Source of the DNA: Oscillibacter sp.
GTDB lineage: Bacteria; Bacillota; Clostridia; Oscillospirales; Oscillospiraceae
Assembly (NCBI GenBank): GCA_003522105.1
Contig: DPGF01000035.1
Location: 2,802 to 21,831 of the forward strand
Reading direction: 5' to 3'
Length of the DNA stretch: 19,030 nt
Of this stretch, positions 14,353 to 19,030 are shown piece by piece (position 1 is the stretch's first letter; each line of letters starts with the position of its first letter). The position numbers and the translations under genes were made by a program. The notes below the pieces were generated by a model. That model was not told the DNA's origin. It saw only the letters and a program-made list of their open reading frames with translations, and searched no databases.

Positions 14353-15579
14353 ATGGAAAATAAACTCAGAGAATACGCAAAGCTGCTCATCGAAGTGGGT
14401 CTGAACGTTCAAAAGGGCCAGACCGTCGTAATCCGCTGCCCGGTCGAGTGCGCATTTTTTGCGCGCCTGTGCGCCTCCGCCGCCTACGACGTCGGCTGCC
14501 GCGAGGTCGTGATGCGCTGGACGGACGACTACATGAACCGTGAGCGCTTTCTGCGCGCGGACGACTCCGTGTTCGACGTTTTCCCCATCTGGCAGGCAGA
14601 AATGCTCAACGGCTATGCTGACGAGGGCGCAGCATTCCTCAATATCTCCGCCTGTGATCCCGAGGCGCTGCGCGGTGTAGACCCCGACCGCCTGACGCGC
14701 GCGAGCCGCAGCGAGACGGCCATCCAGCCCTATGTAAACGCTGTGATGTCTAATGGATGCCCCTGGTGCGTCGCCTCCGTCCCCATTCCGAGCTGGGCGA
14801 AAAAGGTCTTCCCAGATGCCTCCGAGGAAGAGGCGATGACTAAGCTCTGGGACGCGATCTTCACCTCCGTCCGCATCAGCGGCAAGGACGACGCGGTCGC
14901 GCGCTGGCGCGAGCACACGGCGCTGCTGAGAAACCGCGTTGATAAGCTCAACGAACTGCACTTCGAGTCGCTCTACTACGAAAACGCCCTCGGCACGCGC
15001 CTCAACATCCGCCTGCCCGAAAAGCACGTCTGGTCCGGCGGCAGCAATCTCTGCCGCGCGGGCTTCCCGTTCGTTGCCAATATGCCGACCGAGGAGGTCT
15101 TCACTGCCCCGCTCAGAGAGGGCATCGACGGCGTGGTCTATTCCGCCATGCCGCTCGTCCACAACGGCAACATCATTGAAAATTTCCACTTTGTCATCAA
15201 GGACGGCAGGATCGTCGACGTGCACGCCGAGAAGGGCGAGGACATCCTTCGCGCCGCCATTGCTGAGGACGAGGGCGCGTCATATTTCGGCGAGGTCGCG
15301 CTCGTGCCCTACGACAGTCCCATCTCCAACCAGAGAATTCTCTTCTACAACACGCTCTTTGACGAAAATGCCGCCTGCCATCTTGCCTTCGGCGAAGCGT
15401 ATCCCGAGTGCGTGGAGGGCGGTGAAGCCATGAGCAAGGAAGAGCGCAAGGCCGCCGGGCTGAACGACTCCAACACGCACGTCGACTTCATGATCGGAAC
15501 CAGCGATCTTTCCATCATCGGCACAACGAAGGACGGACGCGAGGTGCCGGTGTTCGTAAACGGCAACTTCGCCCTGTAA
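14353..15579 (+). CDS. M29-family metalloaminopeptidase (AmpS/PepS type)
   Basis: This 408-residue cytoplasmic enzyme trims N-terminal residues from peptides using two metal ions. The family's ligand pattern is visible: Glu248 in N-M-P-T-E-E-V-F, Glu314 in Y-F-G-E-V-A-L-V, His343 in A-C-H-L-A-F-G, and His376 and Asp378 in N-T-H-V-D-F-M-I-G. The length is normal. GGAGGAG (14341-14347) just before ATG 14353 fixes the start; the in-frame ATG at 14272 lies before the terminator and has no ribosome binding site. The gene leads a run with a gamma-carbonic-anhydrase-like gene and aroQ. How transcription reaches it past the terminator at 14299-14337 is unclear. Confidence 0.93.
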   Translation: MENKLREYAKLLIEVGLNVQKGQTVVIRCPVECAFFARLCASAAYDVGCREVVMRWTDDYMNRERFLRADDSVFDVFPIWQAEMLNGYADEGAAFLNISACDPEALRGVDPDRLTRASRSETAIQPYVNAVMSNGCPWCVASVPIPSWAKKVFPDASEEEAMTKLWDAIFTSVRISGKDDAVARWREHTALLRNRVDKLNELHFESLYYENALGTRLNIRLPEKHVWSGGSNLCRAGFPFVANMPTEEVFTAPLREGIDGVVYSAMPLVHNGNIIENFHFVIKDGRIVDVHAEKGEDILRAAIAEDEGASYFGEVALVPYDSPISNQRILFYNTLFDENAACHLAFGEAYPECVEGGEAMSKEERKAAGLNDSNTHVDFMIGTSDLSIIGTTKDGREVPVFVNGNFAL

Positions 15580-15631
15580 AAAAGAGATTTCGGGCTGCGC
15601 AAGCCGCACCCGCTTGATAAGGAGAACTATT

Positions 15632-16135
15632 ATGGCTATGAACTTTAACCGCATTGAGAGCAACGACAAGGTGCTCATCATGGAGGGCGCGCAGGTGCTC
15701 GGCGACGTTGTCGCGGGCGAGGGCACGGCGTTCTGGTACAACAGCGTCTGCCGCGGCGAATTGCAGAGCGTGCGCATCGGCAAGCGCTGCAACATTCAGG
15801 ATCTTGCCCTCATTCACAACAAGGTCACGATCGGCGACGATGTGTCCGTCGGCCACAGCGCCATCGTCCACGGTGCGACGATCGGCAACCGCGTCATCGT
15901 CGGCATGGGCGCAACAATCCTCGACGGCGCTGTGATCGGAAATGACTGCATCATCGGCGCAGGCGCGCTCGTCACGGGCAAGATGAACGCCCCCGACGGC
16001 TCGATGATCCTTGGCTCCCCGGCTAAGGTCGTGCGCGAGCTGACGGAAAAAGAGCGCGAGAGCATTCTTGCCAACGCAAAGCTCTACCTTGAAAAGAGCG
16101 AGGAATACCGCGCCCACGCTGCAAAGCAGGCGTAA
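15632..16135 (+). CDS. Gamma-carbonic-anhydrase-like left-handed beta-helix protein
   Basis: This 167-residue protein has the repeated hexapeptides of a left-handed beta-helix (about residues 10-130) and a C-terminal helix. The motifs N-I-Q-D (54-57), I-H (61-62), V-G-H (73-75) and V-H-G (79-81) place His62, His75 and His80 as the three metal ligands seen in gamma carbonic anhydrases. Such proteins (CamH/YrdA/PaaY type) form trimers, and many have little or no measured carbonic anhydrase activity. AAGGAG (15619-15624) seven bases before ATG 15632 supports the start. It sits 52 bases after the M29 gene and 23 bases before aroQ. The family is sure; the reaction is not. Confidence 0.9.
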   Translation: MAMNFNRIESNDKVLIMEGAQVLGDVVAGEGTAFWYNSVCRGELQSVRIGKRCNIQDLALIHNKVTIGDDVSVGHSAIVHGATIGNRVIVGMGATILDGAVIGNDCIIGAGALVTGKMNAPDGSMILGSPAKVVRELTEKERESILANAKLYLEKSEEYRAHAAKQA

Positions 16136-16158
16136 GCTGTCACAGGAGGAATACCCGC

Positions 16159-16599
16159 ATGAAAATTTTAGTCATCAACGGCGCCAACATGAACATGCTC
16201 GGCCGCCGCGAGCCGGACATTTACGGAAAAGAGGACTATGCCGCCCTCTGCGCGCGCATCTATGAGCATGCCCAGAACCGCGGCCTTGCCGTGGAGTGCT
16301 TCCAGTCCAACCACGAGGGCGCGATCATCGACGCCATTCAGGACGCCGACACAACCTTCGACGGCATCGTCATCAATCCCGGCGCGTACACGCATTACAG
16401 CTACGCCATTCACGACGCGCTCAAGGCCGTGCGCATTCCCGCTGTTGAAGTCCACATGTCCGATATTCAGAAGCGCGAAGAGTTCCGCCATCTGTCCGTC
16501 ACCGCGCCCGCCTGCATCGCGCAGATCCGCGGCCACGGCTTCGAAAGCTACACCATGGCGATCGATATGCTCTCAAAGCTTGAGCCCACGGAGCAGTAA
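16159..16599 (+). CDS. aroQ: Type II 3-dehydroquinate dehydratase
   Basis: This 146-residue shikimate-pathway enzyme converts 3-dehydroquinate to 3-dehydroshikimate and works as a dodecamer. It shows the full set of type II motifs: N-G-A-N-M-N-M-L-G-R-R-E-P-D-I-Y-G (7-23) with catalytic Tyr22 and the loop arginines, Q-S-N-H-E-G (49-54), I-N-P-G-A-Y-T-H-Y-S (72-81), and V-E-V-H-M-S-D-I (96-103) with His99. The usual N-G-P-N-L-N-L-L-G reads A for P and M for L here, which looks conservative. AGGAGG (16144-16149) fixes the start. It is last in its operon; a 16-pair terminator follows. Other shikimate genes are not in the window. Confidence 0.96.
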   Translation: MKILVINGANMNMLGRREPDIYGKEDYAALCARIYEHAQNRGLAVECFQSNHEGAIIDAIQDADTTFDGIVINPGAYTHYSYAIHDALKAVRIPAVEVHMSDIQKREEFRHLSVTAPACIAQIRGHGFESYTMAIDMLSKLEPTEQ

Positions 16600-16651
16600 T
16601 TCTGCCGTACAGAGTCAAGGGCACGCTGCTCCTGCGTTCTCTTGGGTTTTC

Positions 16652-16688
16652 AAAGGGGGATTCTCTCGCATGAGAGAATCCCCCTTTT
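16652..16688. terminator. Strong bidirectional terminator after aroQ
   Basis: A perfect 16-pair stem (16652-16667 with 16672-16687) with loop GCAT ends in TTTT on the plus strand and starts with AAA, so it can work for the leftward gene as well. Its right edge touches the stop codon of the leftward gene (16690-16688). Confidence 0.9.
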
Positions 16689-17095
16689 CACATTTCGCTT
16701 TTGAAAAGCGGCAGGAACGCGCTGCGTTCCCATCCTTCTTCCCAGTGCCGCAGCACCTCTTCCCCGTCCTTCACCGCAAAGGCAAGAATGAGCGCCTCCT
16801 CTGTCTGCGTGCTCACGTGGTAGGTAAGCGTGAGCGCCGTCTTTTGCCACGGCGCGGAGCGCGCCATCGCCTCGCGGCAGGACGCCGCCGCACGCGAAAA
16901 GTTCTTCTGCTCGCAGCGGGCAATAAAGGTCTGCGCAAGCCCCCGGTAGTAGCGGTCAAAGCGTTTTTCCCGGCGGCTCTCCCCGCCCGTCTGCGGCAGC
17001 AAAAGGTGGGCGGTGAGAACGGCAATGCCATCCCACTGCCACTCTTTTTCCTCCGCAAGATCTTCCCCCAATGTTAAAACCAGACGATCCTTCAT
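16688..17095 (-). CDS. Unidentified small protein of 135 residues
   Basis: A 135-residue ORF starts at ATG 17095 after a purine-rich stretch (GAGGGAGAGAGGGC on the minus strand) and ends exactly at the bidirectional terminator. There is no signal peptide, membrane segment or cysteine cluster. A central part (F-D-R-Y-Y-R-G-L-A near 46-54, then a strand-rich stretch T-A-L-T-L-T-Y-H-V near 85-93) faintly resembles DUF3298/DUF4163-type proteins, but the second half of that domain is not convincing. It is coding rather than shadow because no ORF of note lies opposite and both gene borders fit terminator and promoter positions. Function unknown. Confidence 0.6.
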   Translation of the reverse strand: MKDRLVLTLGEDLAEEKEWQWDGIAVLTAHLLLPQTGGESRREKRFDRYYRGLAQTFIARCEQKNFSRAAASCREAMARSAPWQKTALTLTYHVSTQTEEALILAFAVKDGEEVLRHWEEGWERSAFLPLFKSEM

Positions 17096-17178
17096 GCCCT
17101 CTCTCCCTCTTCCCCGTTTGCATCAGTGTATGCCGCCGCGTCCTGCGCGGTGCTCGCAAGAAAAAACGGGCGCAGCAC

Positions 17179-17207
17179 TTTACTAATCCCGCGCACTCTG
17201 CTAAACT
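17179..17207 (+). promoter_or_regulatory. Putative promoter of the methyltransferase-hslO operon
   Basis: TTTACT (17179-17184) and TAAACT (17202-17207) are 17 bases apart, with a TG extension of the -10 box. Transcription would start near 17214, about 30 bases before the methyltransferase start. Confidence 0.5.
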
Positions 17208-17243
17208 ATAAAGAATCCTTGCAGGAAACGGAGGCAGAGACAC

Positions 17244-17987
17244 ATGGAAAGCTACGAAGCGCTGGCCGCATCCTACGACGAGCTGACGGAGGACGTGGCA
17301 TACGAAAAGCGCGCCGATTTTGTTGAAAAGCTCTTTCTGCGCGCAAAGCGCCCCGTGAAGTCGCTGCTTGACCTTGCCTGCGGCACAGGCACGATGAGCG
17401 CGCTCTTCGCCCGCCGCGGCTATGCGGTCACGGGCGTCGACTATTCGCCCGAGATGCTCGCGCAGGCGCAGCAAAAGCTTGCCGCGTTCGATCCGCCGCC
17501 GCTGCTTTTGTGCCAGTCGATGCCGCAGCTGAGTCTTCTCGAACCCGTCGATGCCGCCATCTGCTGCCTTGACAGCATCAATTACCTGACGCGAGCACGC
17601 GACGTGCAGCGCACGTTTGCCCGCCTGCATGACGCCATCGCCCCCGGCGGCTCGCTCGTGTTCGACGTGCACGCCGTTTCCAAGATGGAAGCGCTCGACG
17701 GCGAAGTGCTGCTCGACGAGCGCGAGAACGTTTTCTGCCTCTGGCGCACGCGCTACCGCAAACATGTCAGAATGCTCGACTATGAGGTCGATCTCTTCCG
17801 TCTCCGGCCGGACGGTGCGTGGGAGCGCGACTTTGAAGAGCACCACCAGCGCGCCTATTCCGTCGCGGAGCTGCACGCCTGGCTCGAGGAAGCCGGTTTC
17901 ACGGCCATCCGCACGCACGGCGAGCTCAAGCTGCGATGCGCGAACGAGTGCGACGGCCGCATTTATTTCAGTTGTATCAGAAAGTGA
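17244..17987 (+). CDS. Class I SAM-dependent methyltransferase
   Basis: This 247-residue cytoplasmic enzyme has the Rossmann-like SAM-binding fold. Motif I is L-L-D-L-A-C-G-T-G-T (41-50), the acidic residue at the end of strand two is Asp66 in V-T-G-V-D-Y-S, and a later L-H-D-A-I-A-P-G-G-S-L-V-F-D-V is the usual strand-four/five region. The N-terminal Y-E-x-L-A-x-x-Y-D-E-L is common in Firmicute members that sit near tRNA or Hsp33 genes; the methyl acceptor is unknown. GGAGG (17230-17234) lies nine bases before the ATG. Its TGA overlaps the ribosome binding site of hslO, ten bases ahead of that start, so the two are co-transcribed. Confidence 0.88.
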   Translation: MESYEALAASYDELTEDVAYEKRADFVEKLFLRAKRPVKSLLDLACGTGTMSALFARRGYAVTGVDYSPEMLAQAQQKLAAFDPPPLLLCQSMPQLSLLEPVDAAICCLDSINYLTRARDVQRTFARLHDAIAPGGSLVFDVHAVSKMEALDGEVLLDERENVFCLWRTRYRKHVRMLDYEVDLFRLRPDGAWERDFEEHHQRAYSVAELHAWLEEAGFTAIRTHGELKLRCANECDGRIYFSCIRK

Positions 17988-17997
17988 GGAACCCTAT

Positions 17998-18900
17998 ATG
18001 GAAGCCTATCAAGACTGTCTGGTTCGTGCCATCTCGAAAGACGGCATGGTCAACGCCGTCGCGGTCTATACACGCACTCTGACCGAGCGCGCCCGCCAGA
18101 TCCACCACACCTCCCCCGTTGCGACCGCTGCGCTCGGCCGCGCGCTCGCGGCCTGCTCGATGATGGGCAACGCCCTCAAGGACAGCGGCGCGAGTGTCAC
18201 AATGCAGATCAAGGGCGACGGCCCGCTCGGCGCCATCCTGACCGTTTCCGACTCTGAGGGCAACGTGCGCGGCTACGTGCACAACCCCGCCGTCGATCTT
18301 GCCCTGCGCGAGGACGGCAAGCTGGACGTCGGCACCGCCGTCGGTCACAGCGGCACGCTGACAGTCATCAAGGATCTCAACATGCGCGAGCCCTATGTCG
18401 GCACGATCGACCTGCTCGGCGGCGAGATCGCCGAGGACGTAGCTGCCTACTATGTCGAATCCGAGCAGATCCCGTCGGCCTGCGGCCTCGGTGTGCTCAT
18501 CGACCGCGACCGCAGCGTGCTCACCGCGGGCGGCTATCTCATCCAGCTCCTCCCCGGCGCGGGCGAGGACGTGATCACCAAGGTTGAAGGCGGCATCTAT
18601 GCAGCGCCGAGCGTGACGAACATTCTCAAAGAGAATCCCGACCCCGCGGCCATGCTCAAAACGGTACTGTCCGACTTTGACATGGAGATCCTCTCCGTCG
18701 ATCCGATCGAATACCGCTGCTACTGCTCGCGCGAGCGCACGGAGCGCGCGCTGCTCTCCCTCGGTTCGAAAGATCTTGAGCAGATCGTAGAGGAGCAGGG
18801 CGGTGCAGAGCTTTCCTGCCAATTCTGCGACAAGGTGCAGACCTTCACCGCAGACGAATTGCGCGCCATGATCGCCGATCTCAAAGCGCGCGGGAAGTAA
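17998..18900 (+). CDS. hslO: Redox-regulated chaperone Hsp33
   Basis: This 300-residue cytoplasmic holdase is activated by oxidation and protects proteins during oxidative and heat stress. The redox switch is seen at the C-terminus: C-Y-C (Cys241, Cys243) and C-Q-F-C (Cys274, Cys277), which bind Zn when reduced. The N-terminal domain contains the family-typical G-D-G-P-L-G-A-I (73-80), G-Y-V-H-N-P (92-97) and G-G-Y-L-I-Q-L-L-P-G-A (178-188). The frame is open far upstream inside the methyltransferase gene, but ATG 17998 is the start: GAGGA (17986-17990) precedes it and the protein then begins M-E-A-Y-Q-D. No clear terminator follows before the tRNA promoter. Confidence 0.96.
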   Translation: MEAYQDCLVRAISKDGMVNAVAVYTRTLTERARQIHHTSPVATAALGRALAACSMMGNALKDSGASVTMQIKGDGPLGAILTVSDSEGNVRGYVHNPAVDLALREDGKLDVGTAVGHSGTLTVIKDLNMREPYVGTIDLLGGEIAEDVAAYYVESEQIPSACGLGVLIDRDRSVLTAGGYLIQLLPGAGEDVITKVEGGIYAAPSVTNILKENPDPAAMLKTVLSDFDMEILSVDPIEYRCYCSRERTERALLSLGSKDLEQIVEEQGGAELSCQFCDKVQTFTADELRAMIADLKARGK

Positions 18901-18916
18901 GGCATTTCCCCTTTCG

Positions 18917-18975
18917 AAAATTTTTTGAAAAAATCAAAAAATATGGTTGACACGGCAGGGGTTATTCTGTATAAT
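18917..18975 (+). promoter_or_regulatory. Consensus sigma-A promoter with A/T-rich UP element for a tRNA gene
   Basis: TTGACA (18947-18952) and TATAAT (18970-18975) match consensus fully with a 17-base spacer. An A/T-rich tract (18917-18944) directly upstream has the form of an UP element that binds the RNA polymerase alpha subunit. Transcription should start near 18982, about 28 bases before the tRNA. It fits a strongly expressed stable-RNA promoter. Confidence 0.92.
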
Positions 18976-19009
18976 AACCCTTGTCGTTCGCCGAAGCGAT
19001 TTTCGAGTG

Positions 19010-19030
19010 GGGAGCATAGCTCAGCTGGGA
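19010..19030 (+). tRNA. 5' part of a tRNA gene, probably tRNA-Val (truncated by window end)
   Basis: The last 21 bases read as an acceptor 5' strand GGGAGCA (19010-19016), then T8-A9 and the D-arm beginning GCTCAGCTGGGA, which is the A-box-like D-arm of a tRNA. The acceptor start resembles clostridial tRNA-Val, but the anticodon lies outside the window, so the isotype is a guess. The consensus promoter just upstream supports a real gene. Confidence 0.82.

Noticed and set aside
14338..15225. Minus-strand ORF (295 codons) opposite the aminopeptidase gene
   Set aside because: It lies entirely opposite an M29 gene that has all metal-ligand motifs, and has no ribosome binding site or family likeness.
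18908..18944. Intrinsic terminator after hslO
   Set aside because: The A/T-rich tract has only a near-zero-loop A/T palindrome and no GC-rich stem; it is better read as the UP element of the tRNA promoter.
1..19030. CRISPR arrays, IS elements, prophage or defence genes
   Set aside because: I saw no direct-repeat array, transposase, integrase or phage motifs; gene order and base composition look uniform throughout.

Overview
The window reads as chromosomal DNA of a fairly GC-rich Gram-positive anaerobe of the Clostridia, most like the Oscillospiraceae/Ruminococcaceae. This is inference from strong AGGAGG-type ribosome binding sites, clear sigma-A promoters with TG-extended -10 boxes, lipobox-type lipoproteins, an M-box in front of mgtE, a clostridial-type topoisomerase IV A subunit and a stand-alone LUD-domain protein. 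It is ordinary core and housekeeping sequence. I see no phage, IS element, CRISPR array or toxin-antitoxin locus.

Layout, left to right. (1) The first codons of a leftward gene (1-21), then a family 4 uracil-DNA glycosylase (144-722). (2) A rightward ABC importer operon of the TrpXYZ-like family (lipoprotein, permease, ATPase; 1095-3907). It is preceded by a sigma-A promoter, a 32-codon leader ORF packed with Tyr and Phe codons (864-962) and an intrinsic terminator (1016-1060). This has the form of a ribosome-mediated attenuator and is the most interesting signal here. A bidirectional terminator (3938-3970) separates this operon from the next. (3) A leftward operon (8444 to 3980) of a ParC/GyrA-like topoisomerase A subunit, a YitT-family membrane protein, a LUD-domain protein and an unidentified lipoprotein. 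(4) A leftward operon (12375 to 8661) of a YihY/BrkB-type membrane protein, TrkA and TrkH (potassium uptake). It ends in its own terminator.

(5) A divergent region (12409-12838) with promoters for both directions and an M-box magnesium riboswitch plus terminator that should control mgtE (12839-14221). (6) A rightward run of an M29 aminopeptidase, a gamma-carbonic-anhydrase-like protein and type II dehydroquinase (14353-16599). It has a terminator immediately in front of its first ribosome binding site and another at its end. (7) A small leftward unidentified gene (16688-17095), then a rightward methyltransferase and hslO/Hsp33 pair (17244-18900). (8) A consensus promoter with an A/T-rich upstream element drives a tRNA gene, probably tRNA-Val, which is cut by the window end.

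Functional threads: ion homeostasis (TrkH/TrkA for K+, MgtE for Mg2+) sits together in the middle. Aromatic amino acid supply appears twice: import with a Tyr/Phe leader at the left, and the shikimate enzyme AroQ at the right. Functions are assigned from recognisable motifs only; no database search was possible.
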